The position numbers were made by a program, and so were the translations under genes. A stretch of 64,000 bases of DNA from Ascochyta rabiei (lineage: Eukaryota; Ascomycota; Dothideomycetes; Pleosporales; Didymellaceae): positions 868,001 to 932,000 of the forward strand of contig NC_082411.1 in the NCBI RefSeq assembly GCF_004011695.2. The letters run 5' to 3'. Below, piece by piece: positions 21,326 to 33,905 of this stretch. The notes under the pieces were generated by a model, which was not told where the DNA came from, searched no databases, and saw only the letters and a program-made list of their open reading frames with translations. Position 1 is the stretch's first letter. Every line of letters begins with the position of its first letter.

Positions 21326-21892
21326 CTAGAACCAAGGCCCATATCGTCTCATCAAAGGAATGTAGTGTATGTCCTGATACCAATCACCATGGAAGGACCG
21401 GACCGCTTCTGGATATGCGTGTTGCGTATTGGGCTCTGGCTGCCACTTGACATCCGTCCATGTATACTTGTTCGCTTTGCCGTATTTGCGGGTGCGGAAG
21501 TCGTAGCTCAGTCCTGGAGCTCGTCCGCCAAGCGCACCGTTGCTTGTCCATGGCGCATACTTCTTCGAAGACATGGCGAGATCCACGTCGCCGTCATCAA
21601 GGCAATTCCAGCCTGACCAGCGGGACTTGTGTTGTCGGTTCTTCATGTAATCCATCTTCTCGGCGCTGATTGCAACATGGATATCAGGACCCTTGTCTTG
21701 GAGTATGTCCTTCATACGGCCCCACTTTGATCCGTTTCTGCCATCCTTCGGCCAGATGAAAGCCTTTGATGATTTGGTGTTGCGATATTTCTTCCCATCT
21801 TGGATCCAGGCTCGGTGTTCTCGACTATACTCCTTGATCGAAGACGTGTATGGCATGGTAGAGTGGTGAAACTTCGGGATATGGTGGGCCAT
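21326..21892 (-). CDS. hypothetical protein, 188 aa
   Basis: Single-exon frame from the ATG at 21892 (MAHHIPKFHHSTMPY) to the stop at 21326-21328. It is rich in Lys, Trp, Tyr and Gly, with several PW/WT/YTW patches (KYAPWTSNG, KYTWTDVKWQPEP) and an aromatic C-terminus YGPWF. No signal peptide, membrane segment or known fold is apparent. The frame remains open upstream to an in-frame TAA at about 21970 but without an ATG, so a spliced upstream exon is possible. It is convergent with med27 and head to head with nic96. Consistent composition over the whole length supports a real gene; function unknown. Confidence 0.6.
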   Translation of the reverse strand: MAHHIPKFHHSTMPYTSSIKEYSREHRAWIQDGKKYRNTKSSKAFIWPKDGRNGSKWGRMKDILQDKGPDIHVAISAEKMDYMKNRQHKSRWSGWNCLDDGDVDLAMSSKKYAPWTSNGALGGRAPGLSYDFRTRKYGKANKYTWTDVKWQPEPNTQHAYPEAVRSFHGDWYQDIHYIPLMRRYGPWF

Positions 21893-22257
21893 GACCGAGG
21901 ACCTTGGATCAATGACGGGTACGACTCGTCTTGCTTTATCCAACACGTAGATGAATGAGTGCGAGGCTTATACCATTGAGCGTTTGTCAAGAGTATGGTT
22001 GTTTGGCGCCGTCAAACCTCGACACTGGATTGCAGCTATTCTGTCTGTATAGTCGTTTGCTCAGCCAAATAACAAGCCGATCCATTCATTTGCCTCGTCA
22101 TCTGATCCCACTGTTGCTTCGTCTAACCAACGTCTTTCACCATGTTGCTGCAAGAAGCTAGCGTCCAAACAGGCTAAGCGTCAACATAGCTCTTGCTTCG
22201 CGGCAGAACAACGCGACCGCCGAACTTTTGACAACACCGCGCGACGAGAACGTCAAC
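21893..22257. promoter_or_regulatory. divergent hypothetical / nic96 promoter
   Basis: 365 bp between two outward-facing genes. No element recognised beyond the AT/CT-rich start region. Confidence 0.45.
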
Positions 22258-25200
22258 ATGTCGCTTTTCGGCAATATTGGAGGCACCCAGCCTGCTGCGA
22301 GCGCGACGCCAGCCTCAACTCCTGCATTTGGTTCTCTCTTCGGCAACAAGCCTACAGGCACGTCGGCCGCACCAACAACAAGCTTGTTTGGCGGTTTGGG
22401 TGGAGCTACCTCAGGTGCTACATCAAGCACCACACAACCGGCAAGCAGTGGGGGATTCGGAGGCAGCCTGTTTGGTGGCGCATTGGGAGGAGCAAAACCA
22501 GCTGCATCTCCAGCTCCAGCCTCAACAGCTCCTACAGGAGGTCTCTTTGGTGGTGCAGCGGCATTGCAACCGCAGGCGCAATCAAGCAGCCTTTTCGGCG
22601 GCCTTGGAGGCCAAACGCAGCAATCGACGGCCGCAAACCAAAACTCGAACCCCACGCAAACAAGTGGACTCGGCCAGTCTTCTCTCTTTGGTGCCACCTC
22701 GACGCAGCAGCCCCAGCAGCCCCAACAGCAAGGTGCTCCTTTGTCGCAAACGAACACGGGAACCGGCCGATCAGCGCACTTCGATCACTTGCTTGAAAGG
22801 GGTCGTAAGCGTAATGCTGGCGAGAATGGCCTCACTAACTTCGATGAACTACCGTCGCTGCAGCTAGGGCTTGGAGACATCGCCCGCAAAGTCCGCAACC
22901 TAGGCGCTGGCGGTCCTTCAGCGGCACAGGCGCAAGATGGCACACAAGATCGTGCCGCGTGAGTGTTACAACGATACGGCATAATGAACCGTACTGACTC
23001 GCCCTAGGCACTATCTGCTCTCCGCGTCTGGCGTAAAGATGGGCAGCACCCTCCGCGATCTCAATCAATTCTCGTCACAAGCAGGCTACGGCACAAATGT
23101 ACCAGCGCAGAACGTATTCGATAGCGATGTCGACGGCTACATCTCGAACCTCCACTCCCAATCGACTCTTGCGCTCATTCAAGAAGGCCTGGAGCAGTCT
23201 AAGCGAGACTTCGATACATTCCTCGAGGACAACGTTCAAATTGAGTGGGACAAGCAGCGACAGAAGATTTATGAACACTTCGGCCTCGGTAGGCAGAGTG
23301 AAGAGATGGCAGCTTCCCAAAGCACGTTCGGCAGCACAGCAACAGCACGAGGAGCTTTCGGACGATCAACACGAAAGGGTCGCTCTATGGGACTCAGAGG
23401 CGCTGCAACGAACGGTGCATCGACGTTCGGGGCATCTTCAGGCGGACCGCCTGTTATCGGCCACTCTCAGAGCATTCTTAATGGGCGGGACTCTTCCGAG
23501 AAGTCGGGCTTCGGCGGGCAGTCTGGCCCACAGGATCGCCATGTTCGCGACAAGCAGGAGAAATTCATGGATGAGGTGAAGAACCTCAACGATGCGAGGC
23601 AGCGTGAGGGTCCTTTCTCAGTTCTGCATGCCTTTTCTGGCGTCGAGAGTGCTACAGCTGGAGAGAATTCGGATCACTTCATCAGCGCATACGGGGCTCT
23701 TGTGTCTATTGTTGGCGAGCAAACACAGGCGGGTGCGATCAATCCGGGATCAAAGAACCCTAGATCCCGAAGCTTTGCTCGGGACTATCTGAACGACACA
23801 GCTACATCGAACACGAGCATGAAGATGCGTAAACAAATCCTGGACGGATCTCGGATCTACCTCGAGAAGAAGTTCTTAGATCATATGGAAGAAGTTCTCA
23901 AGAAAAACCCGTCCGAGGCTCTGGTCGGCGGTATCCCTTCGCTGCTCAACAAGATTCGTGGCTTCGTTCGGGCTAAGGTAGCTTTCAAGGAACTCGGTGC
24001 AGATCTTGAAATTCTTCAGAGGATAGGTGATTCTGGAGAAGAATATCCCTGGGTCATTGTGTTTTACCTGCTGAGAGGCGGTTTGATGACGGAGGCTGCC
24101 GAATATGTGCGGGAGAAGAAGAACTTCTTTCAAAATAACGACCGAAACTTCCACCCCGCCATATCGCATTACGCAACAGACCCTGACCGCAGGCTCAGCC
24201 CTGACCTTCAACAAAAGATTAGCCACGTTCACGCACAGCGTACCCGCATCGCCACGACCAACGATCCTTACCGGACGGCATGCTACAAGATTATTGGTCG
24301 CTGCGAGATGAGCCGCCGGAATTTGGAGCCGATCAAGGAATCCATGGACGACTGGGTGTGGCTGCAGTTCAACTTGGCACGTGAGGGTAACCGAGCAGAA
24401 GAGAATGCTGGTGAGATCTTCGGTCTCGAGGAGCTCCGTTCTACCATCAGAGATATCGGTCAGCGCCATTTCATGAACGACGACGCTGAAGCTGCTGGCG
24501 GTTATGGGGTTTACTTCTACTTGGCCACGCTTGCAGGAATGTTCGAGCCAGCGGTCAACTACTTGTACCAGCATAACTATGTCTCAGCGGTTCATTTCGC
24601 AATTGCCTTGGACTATTACGGTCTGCTCAGGGTGTCCGACTGGAGTACCGCAGGTAACGAGATCCTGACTTACACTACAAAGCAGCAGCCACAACTGAAC
24701 TTCGGGCGAATCATCGGCTACTACACTGGCGACTTCCGTGCTGCTCGAGCTGATGCTGCAGCCGACTACCTGGTTTTGATCTGTCTGAATGCGGATCTGC
24801 CAGGTGAAGCAGGCAAGCAGCAAGCAGAGCTCTGCTATGAGGCACTTCGCGAGCTTGTCTTAGAAACACGCGAGTTCTCGACGCTCTTGGGCGACGTCAA
24901 GTCTAATGGCCAGACAACACCTGGTCTCATACAGGAGCGTGCGCCACTGCTCAAGCTGAGTGGCGAGAACGGTCTGATCAACACTATCACTCGAGAAGCG
25001 GCGAAGATGGCAGACGATAACGGCCGTACGAATGACGCTGTCCTTCTTTGTCACCTCGCTAGTGAATATGACAGCGTCATTTCCATTCTGAACCGCGCTT
25101 TGTCAGAAGCTCTCTCAGTGGAGATTGGGCAAGAGCCTCTACGTCTGGAGCCGCTGAAGCCGCGACTACTTGCTGCGGATGGACAACAGCAGCAGCCGAT

Positions 25201-25779
25201 CGACCAAGCATCTACAAGTTTGAGCATGCTTGGAACTGATGACCCAGTCGACCTGGCACAGAAGGTTATTGCTCTTTACGACGGCAACAATTTGTGGTGG
25301 CGAAAAGTGACCGAGCTCAACCGCGACACAATACGTATCCTGTTCCAGCTCAACGAAGCAAAGAAGATCATTGAGGGACGCTCATACATGGAAGCTCTTG
25401 GCGTAAGTGCCTTGCTCGTTGATTGTTTTACTTCGCTAACACACGTTCACAGATGATTGAAAACCTTCGCATTCTTCCCTTGTCCGCCAACGGGAACGTG
25501 TCGGACATCCGCTCGTCAGCAAATAGCTTCAGCTCGTACCCGCCAGAGATTGCACGCAACATTGGCAGTGTGCTTTTGTGGTGCATCGGATGCTGTTCAC
25601 GACACCGCGAACATTTGCTCTCTGGACAGTTCGAGGATCCTGTGCGTAAGAGGCTGGCAGATCAGCTGCTACAGAAGGCCAAGGACCTCATGGTGTTTGC
25701 AGGTCTCATCAGATACAAGCTTCCTCCGCGAGTGTTTGAAACCCTGGCAAGGGAGGGTCAGGACGTTGGTGCTTATTGA
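22258..25779 (+). CDS. nic96: nucleoporin Nic96 with FG-rich N-terminus
   Basis: Exons 22258-22958, 23008-25402, 25453-25779; 1140 aa. The start is the ATG at 22258 (MSLFGNIGG). Residues 1-170 form a Gly/Ala/Ser/Gln-rich region with about nine FG motifs, mostly SLFG and GLFG. From about residue 235 comes the Nic96 part: AHYLLSASGVKMGSTLRDLNQF, the coiled-coil segment with FLEDNVQIEWDKQRQKIYEHFG, and the long alpha-solenoid (DSGEEYPWVIVFYLLRGG, HFAIALDYYGLLR). The C-terminal exon ends in IRYKLPPRVFETLAR. It is a scaffold of the nuclear pore inner ring that also anchors the Nsp1 subcomplex. It is longer than yeast Nic96 (839 aa), mainly because of the FG arm. A second in-frame coding exon replaces no conserved motif. 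Confidence 0.93.
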
Positions 25780-26270
25780 GGCTTGATTACAGAGGAGTCG
25801 CAACAGGAATGGTGACCTGGATATCATACAGGAAGTTGATGCAAAACACCTGGTTTGGCATGTAAACGTTCGACTCAGCTTGGTAGCATCAAGGCAAATC
25901 GCACTACAATCGAAGATGTTGTCTTGACCATGATTGACTGAACATCGGACACGTGCGCCGAATTCGGCGATTGTGCCAATATCTCCGCAAGGCTACAGAG
26001 GGGTCGCGGCTGTCAAACAGGGAGCAGACGTAGCTGCCAAGTGCGCCGTTCGTGCACGCCAGCCTCACACCAGCCACCTCCATTATCCCGCCATCAGCAA
26101 TCACTTGGACGAATTCCCCGCCACGAAGATGGATTTCATATACTCTGCTCCACTGTGCTCGTACTCTGCCTTTTGGTCGTATCGGTCAGTGCTTAACTAT
26201 TCACGAATCGTGTCTTGCAAATCCTACACTTGATCCCAAGACGACTATCCACCCCCGTGAGCAGTTCAAC
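25780..26270. other. nic96 - secreted protein spacer
   Basis: 491 bp; 3' flank of nic96 and promoter of the next gene. Nothing else recognised. Confidence 0.5.
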
Positions 26271-26858
26271 ATGATGTTCAGTACTCGATATATCGCTCTT
26301 GCAGCTATCGTCTCGACACTGGCCAACGCGTTACCGTTTGACACAATAAAGCGTCGTGTCCTTGTTCCTCGCGAGAAAAGCTATGCTGTGATCAACGTGG
26401 ATGGCGGATCATCGACCGGGGGGCCCGCAGACGCGACAACGATAGTCGAAGAAACAACAAAGACTGTGCAAGTCACCGACCCTGGGCCAACGATTACGGC
26501 AGAGGTCACAGCCACTGTGGTGGAGCCCGTCCCTGCACCGGCAGCAACCAGTACAAGCACTAGCTGCACAAGCAGTTCCACCTCTCAGTCATCCTCATCA
26601 AGACCAACACCGACTTGGACCTCGACGACGATAATACCGACATCGGCTTCACCTGTCGCCTCGACGTCAATCGAGACGCCGAAGCCCGTGTTTGTCACTG
26701 TCACCATCACCGACGATGCTGGGCCTACGGAGTACTACGACTCAGGAATGTGGCACACTTCGTACAGGATCAAGTCTTTTGAGGCCATTGCGACAACTTC
26801 TCTTGTCTCGACGCCGAGCTCCATCACGTCTGCGTCGACCGGACTGCCAGCTTGGTAG
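26271..26858 (+). CDS. small secreted Ser/Thr-rich protein, 195 aa
   Basis: Single exon from MMFSTRYIAL. A signal peptide with an ALAAIVSTLANA core is predicted by eye, cleavage near residue 21. The mature part is dominated by Ser, Thr, Pro and Ala, with many TS/SS pairs (residues about 65-150) expected to be O-mannosylated, then a short folded patch VFVTVTITDDAGPTEYYDSG and a Ser/Thr tail. No GPI signal: the end, TGLPAW, is not hydrophobic enough. Probably a cell-wall or extracellular mucin-like protein; no family recognised. Confidence 0.7.
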   Translation: MMFSTRYIALAAIVSTLANALPFDTIKRRVLVPREKSYAVINVDGGSSTGGPADATTIVEETTKTVQVTDPGPTITAEVTATVVEPVPAPAATSTSTSCTSSSTSQSSSSRPTPTWTSTTIIPTSASPVASTSIETPKPVFVTVTITDDAGPTEYYDSGMWHTSYRIKSFEAIATTSLVSTPSSITSASTGLPAW

Positions 26859-27370
26859 ACGACTTGCTCCTACACAAGACTGAAGCTACCAGCTTGATAG
26901 AGCGATCTGAAAGTCGCGCATTCACCATCTTCTTCTTTGGCCACGGTTGATACTTTGAGAGTCAACTGAGCTACTGTTTCTACTTACAGGCGGTATGGAG
27001 TACATGATGTATATGACGATACATGAGTAATGGACATGGGCGGCGAGGACACGATGTGGGTGCATGGAAACGGCGTCATGGAGTGCGGTTGCGTGAATGA
27101 AGCAACACGTCTTGCAAACAAGACACTGTATAGAAGAACACTAGATAATACACACATGTATGGCTGTTGGGTCACTGTGCCCGTCTCAGCATGCAGAAAG
27201 CAGAAAGCAGAATGCTGGACGGTGACGTGACAAAGCTAAGAAGCTCCCGTCATCCCTGCAGGTACTCTTGGCGCGTGCCTTCGAGCCCGCCAGGTCGGTG
27301 GTGCCTGATGCCCTGATGCCATTGACCAGCGCTCTCCACAACCCCGGACTCTCCACCCTGACGACTCACA
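26859..27370. other. spacer before vps35
   Basis: 512 bp; 3' flank of the secreted protein gene and vps35 promoter. A short AGAAAGCAGAAAGCAGAA run lies near 27195. Nothing else recognised. Confidence 0.5.
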
Positions 27371-30316
27371 ATGGCGTCGCCGCCCCCCGTTGAAGACCAG
27401 GCCCGGCTGCTCGAAGATGCGCTCGCCGTGGTGCGCCAGCAGACGATGCTCATGCGGCGGTGTCTCGAGACCCCCGGGAAGCTGATGGATGCGCTCAAGT
27501 GCAGGTACGCGCACCTCCGCACATGCACCGCCAGCCCGCCATTGAACGGAGACATGGACCGCTGACTGTGTGCCCAGCTCGACGCTCGTCTCCGAACTGC
27601 GCACAAGCAGCCTCGGCCCCAAGCAGTACTACGAGCTCTACATGGCCGTCTTCGATGCCCTGCGCCATCTTGCTGTCTACCTCCGCGAGAACCACCCGGT
27701 CAACCACCTGGCCGACCTGTACGAGCTCGTCCAGTACGCCGGCAACATCATCCCCCGTCTGTACCTCATGGTCACCGTGGGCACCGTCTACATGGCCATT
27801 GAGGATGCGCCGGTCAAGGAGATCATGAAGGACATGATGGAGATGAGCCGTGGCGTGCAGCACCCCATCCGGGGCCTGTTCCTGCGCTACTACCTCGCCG
27901 GTCAGGCACGCGACCACCTCCCCGCGGGCGACAGCGAAGGGCCCGAGGGCAACCTGCAGGACTCGATCAGCTTCATTCTGACCAACTTTGTCGAGATGAA
28001 CAAGCTGTGGGTGCGATTGCAACACCAGGGCCACTCGAGGGAGCGCGAGCAACGGACAAAGGAGCGCCAGGAGCTACAGCTCCTCGTGGGCAGCAATCTG
28101 GTCAGGCTCAGCCAGCTCGTCGATCTGGAAAACTACAAGAAGATACTCAACCCCCTGCTTGAGCAAATCGTACAGTGTCGAGACGTCCTGGCGCAAGAGT
28201 ACCTCTTAGAAGGCATGTCTCGGTCGATGCGATGCGCGCTTGATGCCCAGCTAACACGAAACAGTCGTCACCCAGGTCTTCCCCGACGAGTTCCACCTGC
28301 ACACGCTCGATCAGTTCCTCTCCGCGGTCGCGAGACTCAACCCACACGTAAACGTCAAGAGCATCGTTGTAGGACTGATGGATCGTCTATCCTCGTATGC
28401 ACAACGCGAAGCCGAGTCAGAGAGCCCAGAGCAGCGCAAGAAGACTGAAGAGGAGTCCATAGCGCAGCTGCTTGAGCGATTGCGATTAGCAAAGGAGAAG
28501 AGCACAGAGACAGAGGCCGCATCTACACAACAAAACGGCGACCCTACCGAAGGTGCCGAGACACAACCGGGAGCAGACGAGACTTCGACCGCATCTTCGA
28601 CGACAGCCGTATCCCTTGCAGACACCGAGACAGTCGATTCAGATGGTGCAATTGAAAAGAGACGTGGCATACCCAGCAATGTAAAGCTCTTTGAGATCTT
28701 CCACGAGCAAGTGCAGACACTCGTCAAGATGCAACGGCTGGCCATACAAGACGCCATCGGGTTGTTGGTATCGCTTGCAAACCTTGCTTTGTATGTGAGA
28801 TATGAACTGTGACAGAAAGCCTGCTAATTCAGTCAGAAACATATACCCCGAACGCCTCGATTACATCGACCAGGTTCTGACATTCGCAACCCAGAAAGTT
28901 ACCGAGTACCAGAACAGCGCCGACCTGCACTCGCAGGCAACACAAAGCCAAATCCTCAACCTACTTCTCTCTCCCATCAAGACCTACGTTTCCCTCTTCA
29001 CAGCGCTTGCTCTACCGAATTACATCCCTCTCCTACATTCTCAACCGTACCCTACACGACGGGCAGTCGCAGGCGAGATTGCAAGGAGCCTGATGCGAAA
29101 TAAGACCCCGATCACCTCTGTAGAAAATCTTGAAAGCGTGCTGGAAATATTGAAGGTCCTCATCCGCGAAGGCATCCAACAAGCGCAAGGGTACCCTGGC
29201 GGCCCCATCCAAAGAAGAGCACAAGAAACCGAAGAGACCATAGAAGAGCAAGGCTGGCTGGCACGGATTGTACATCTGATACATGGAAAAGACAACGACA
29301 CCCAGTTCAAGGTAGGTCCTGCAGATTTGGTCTGGGAAAACAAGACGCTAACAAGCTTCATAGCTTCTTCAAGCGGCTCGCAAAGCCTTCTCGGAAGGCA
29401 ATGAGCGCGTGAAGTATACCACACCGGCCATCATTACAGCGTCTCTTAAACTTGCGAGGCAGTACAAGAAGCGCGAACATTTCGACGACAACTGGCAATC
29501 GCAGTCTTCAGCGCTCTACAAATTCATGCACAACACCCTCTCCACACTTTACAGCCGTGTCACAGGGTCTGCTGATCTTTCGCTGCGCCTGTTCATTGCG
29601 TGCGGACAAGTCGCGGATCAGAACAACTTTGAAGAAGTCGCGTACGAATACTTTGCGCAGGCATTTACAATCTACGAGGAAGCAATCAGCGACTCGAGAG
29701 CGCAATTCCAGGCCGTCTGCGTGGTAGCCAGTGGGTTGCACACCACACGAAACTTCGGCAAAGAGAACTACGATACACTGATTACGAAGTGCGCGCTGCA
29801 TGGCAGCAAGCTGCTGAAGAAGCCAGACCAGTGCCGTGCTGTCTACCTTGCCAGTCATTTGTGGTGGGCGACAGAGCTTAGGGCGCTCGGAGAGGAGGAT
29901 CCCAAGAACGTAAGTCTTACGCATGGTGTAGCAGATAAGATTGCAACTGACATCGATAGCTCTACCGTGATGGCAAGCGCGTGTTGGAATGCCTGCAGCG
30001 TGCGCTCCGTGTCGCTGATGCATGCATGGATGCGGCGGTGTCCGTGGAGCTCTTCGTTGAAATTCTGAACCGCTACGTCTACTACTTCGATCAGGAGAAC
30101 GATGCTGTAAGTCTCCCATTTCCACGTTCTCAACATTCTGCTAACCACGTACAGGTGACGACCAAGTACCTCAATGGTCTCATCGAGCTTATCCACTCCA
30201 ACCTCTCGTCGAACGAGAACGCATCGAGCCTCGAGAACCCGAGGAAACACTTCCAGCGCACGCTCGATTACATAGCGAGTCGGGAGTACGAGGGTGTCAT
30301 AACAGCACCAAAGTAA
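27371..30316 (+). CDS. vps35: retromer subunit Vps35
   Basis: Seven exons: 27371-27504, 27578-28212, 28265-28790, 28837-29311, 29364-29909, 29960-30106, 30155-30316; 874 aa, usual for the family. Retromer core HEAT-solenoid protein that selects cargo on endosomes for return to the Golgi. Marks: the N-terminal [14 protein letters not shown] helix, the conserved [11 protein letters not shown] and [11 protein letters not shown] segment (the Vps26-binding PRLYL is seen in IIPRLYLM), [27 protein letters not shown] and the C-terminal helices [10 protein letters not shown] and [13 protein letters not shown]. The second intron is GC-AG (GCATGT donor), forced by frame: the join gives [14 protein letters not shown]. 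In intron 3 the second of two AGs is used. An acidic Ser/Thr/Glu-rich insert (about residues 330-380) looks disordered. Confidence 0.95.
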
Positions 30317-30765
30317 TAGCAGACAGACAAGCTTGGGGCGGTCTGTGAGGATACCAAGTACGGTTTGTGAGGATGTTGTTTTGGGAAATACTTCAAGCGG
30401 ATCGTACGTCAGGGTGGTACGAGAGCATAATAAGACGACTTCAAACAAGACCTCCATGTAGAGTTGCATTCTTGTGATACGCTGTGTTGCCACATGCAGC
30501 TTTTCAAGACATCATGGCCCTGTAGAAGCTATAGCACAAGCACACAGACATGAAGCTACAACGTGTGATTATGTGAGCATGTGAGCATAACCATCCCACT
30601 CCAAGGCGCCGAGCGCAAACAACCCTCATAAAAGCAGACGGTCTCCGCGTGCATGTAGAACCCCCATACATCAAGTGCATATCAGCTGTAACCAAGGTGA
30701 GCTTTTGCGATACAAGGACCTGTTTCCGCGGGGTGTTGCACACTACTCAACAAACGAGCCAAACC
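30317..30765. other. spacer between convergent vps35 and hypothetical gene
   Basis: 449 bp of 3' flanking sequence; no RNA or repeat recognised. Confidence 0.5.
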
Positions 30766-33700
30766 CTAGTACCGATGATACAAACCCACACCGACTCTTG
30801 TGTGCGGTTGCAAGCCCCTCAGATTCGAGACGGAAGCAAAGTCGCCCACGATCCACTTGCCCCCTTCATTCATCAGCCCATCCCCCAAGCTCTTCAGCTC
30901 GTCCTCCATACCCTTGAAGCCTCTGCGGATATTTTCTGCCGTCAGCGAATTGGCATGCTCGTTCTGCAGCGTGATGAATGCGCGGTAAATGACCTGCTCA
31001 GGACGAAAGCCATCGTGTCCGGCACGTATGAATGTCTCGTGCGCCTGGCGGAGCTCGGTTGCCAGTCTTGAGCGCTCCATCACGGCTATATGGTGGTGTG
31101 GTGTCTGCTCCGGGGACTGCATGACTGCGAGACTGCGCTTGGCTTTGACGATGCCGCTGCGGTACATGAGCCAGGCGGGGAATGCAACGACGAAGAATGC
31201 AGTCGCGAAGTCGACGCCCTTTCGGGTGTGGAATCTGGTCGAGTACCGCTCTAGAACCGATAGCTTTGCTGCGAGGTTCTTAAGCGCAGCGAGCTCATCG
31301 AATTCAGGGTCGCTGTAGAGCTCAATGTAGCTCATGAACAGGGTGCTGAGCGCAGAGCCATCAGACATATCGATGGTAGTGTGGTGAACTTTTTTGTGTC
31401 TCGTTGAGGCTTGACTGTAGGTCTGCTGCGCAGTGTCTGTGAAGCTGTTTGCTACGAGTCTTCGCCGACGCCTGGAGACCTCCTCAATAGCTGGAGCCGG
31501 TTCAGCTGCGAAGAGTCTTCCGCCAATAGCATTTTGATCTCGCAGTATCTTTTCGTTTTTGAAAAACTCTCCCATTGCTTCGAGTAGGTTCCGCTCACAA
31601 TCCGTAAGAGCTCGATCGGCGACTGTACCATGTTCGATGGATGAAGCAGAGTCAGCCGATCCACTGGGAGAGCTGGACGACTCTTCTGGCCCGCCAACGG
31701 TATACCGCCCCTCTGACTGATACTCGCGTAGCATTTCTTTGGGTACCTCCGTGTTCTTCTGTTGGGGTACTTTATCCATATCGCCAACCTTTTGTCCCCA
31801 CATCTGCCTACAGTCCCTGAGCGCCATGAGGAATACCCATCGGTGAAGATGAATCCATATCCTACAATAAGAGTTAACATTTGAATGCGGGATTTATGCG
31901 AACTGAGGACATACAGTTTTTGCCCTTCACTTTCCTCGTAGAAAAGATATTTTGGGTACTCCTCCTCAACTCCTGGGACTAGAAGTTGCGAGCGATCTGC
32001 GTCCAGACTCCACATCGGCGAGTGTGTCTGTAACAGCACATCAATCTGTTCGTTCAGATAATTCGAGTCTGCGGCAAACTGAATCAACTGATTCGCTGAG
32101 AACTGGCTAGACAACTTTTCCGCAATCATGGTAACATCATCGTCCAGTGTGACGAAGGTTCTCTTGTCATAGGAGAGGTGGACGCGATGTAGTGAAACAA
32201 CCTTCAGTCCCAGAGACCGCATTGTTTGGAGAAAAATCTGACGTTCATTGCCTCTGAGGTGATAGAAGCGCCATGTGTGTTTATCCCAGTATTCGTTAAG
32301 AGGAAGTGGCCTTCTCGCCAAAGGCATGGCTGAAGCGCTCCCAGCTGGTGGGCCGAGTGTTGACAGAGAAGGTTGTGATTCGATGTAAAGTTCAGCGGCT
32401 AAGAGATTGTGCTCACCGCTGTGGTGGTGCTCTCTGAATCGTGGAAATGGATTGCGTTTCTCGGTACCGACAACCCACTCCGCTCCAATGTGCGTAAGAA
32501 TGTTGTCTTCTTCAGACTTATCTGAACTGTTGCGCACGATCTCCTCGGAGATGTATTTCCTTGCTGGACGTCGCTTTCTTTTTGAGTCCGGCTCCTCCTG
32601 TTGTAGACTGTCTCTGATGCGCTCTTGCGCTTGCACAAAAGTGTGGGCAGGCGCCGACAGTGCGTTCTTCCGCAGTCGTTCTGGTCGCTTCTCTCTCTCA
32701 TTATTCCATACCGTAATCTCTTCATCAGACCTTTCGCCGGGGAGAGTGTCTTCCGACAAGATTTTCTCGCTTTTCCTTTTCTTTGACCCATCCCTCAATC
32801 CGTAGGTTGTTCTGAGAGTGGATATATTTGTGCGGTGTTTGCCAGCACCGCCAAATAATGGATCTTCATCTACTTCAGTCTTCTTCCACGTTCGTCCTTT
32901 GCCATTGTAGTGCCTTGGGACACCATCAGCAGAGTCGGAGGAGTAACCGACCGATCCGCTCTCATGTTTTGGAATGCGGGCTGTCCTACGCACTTGCAGA
33001 TGTATATTATTGCAGTTAATGATGGGTACCCTGTTTTTCTTGTCGGACGAGACAGCAGGAGAGTTGGCAACAGCTGCAAGTGCATTGCCACGCGTACGAG
33101 CCTGTGGTATCTGGGAGGAACCACGAGTGTGCAGAACTGCAAATGACGATCCGCCGATTTGACCAGTGGAGCTTCGATTTCTCTGGCTGTCTTTGCTTAT
33201 TTGAGAGACAGGTCCTACAGCGCGACCCTTGTTGCGGAAAGTGTTGAAAGCCTTTGCAAGTATCCACAAACGGAGGTGGTGCGCCAATCTGTAGACCATA
33301 TCAGAAACGGTCTCCGTTTTGGAAATAACAATTTTAATGTAGCAGTAAGCTTACATGTCTCGGTCTGTACCGCTCTCAAAGACGAGGTCTTTCGAATATT
33401 CAGCTTCGCCATCACTGGCTTGGAGTAACCACGTCCTTTCCTGCTTGGCACCCCATACCTTATCCCCAAAGTGACGTAGCAACTCCTCGATATGTTTGTG
33501 AAGGGATGCATAGCCTGTGGCAGTAGCAGCATCGAGCAACTCTCCCAATACTGTAGGGAGCTGTGCGGACACCTCGATGACAGCCTTGGCGAGCTGAGTG
33601 ACATTGTCATAGTCAAAGACAGGTCTGCCAGGATGAGGACCGAGATTGGTCTGCTTAAGTCCAAGTCTACGGATAATCGTGCCGATTTTGAGGTAGATGG

Positions 33701-33905
33701 GGCTGTTGCTGTATCGTTTCCAGAAGGCGCGATCGTACGTGGGTAGAGCCGCGGCGGCGGCAGACAAAGGCTTCGGCGATAAATTCACCTGCAGCCCGCT
33801 CATGCTGGCAGGTAGCGGGAGCGCGACGGTGAGGACGCTACCTGTTATTTTCGTGACTATGCGCAAGCCAAAGGGCGCCGCAGCACCAATGTTTGACTGC
33901 GCCAT
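30766..33905 (-). CDS. large hypothetical protein, 1006 aa
   Basis: Complement of join(30766-31861, 31915-33288, 33355-33905); introns 53 and 66 bp, phases consistent across both joins. The start is the ATG at 33905 (MAQSNIGAAAPFG). The N-terminal third has a conserved-looking hydrophobic region (IVTKITGSVLTVALPLPAS) and FWKRYSNSPIYLKIGTIIRRLG; the middle 250 residues are charged and disordered with Lys/Arg-rich patches that could be nuclear signals; a folded region follows (NEYWDKHTWRFYHLRG, QIDVLLQTHSPMWSLDADRS), then IWIHLHRWVFLMALRDCRQMW. The C-terminal third has a probable membrane segment, FATAFFVVAFPAWLMYRSGI, and a helical end. I recognise no family; the layout would fit a membrane-anchored protein, perhaps of mitochondria or ER, but this is inference. 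Confidence 0.7.

Noticed and set aside
22158..22757. 199-residue - strand frame across the nic96 start
   Set aside because: Mirror of the FG-repeat codons; Pro/Cys/Val artefact.
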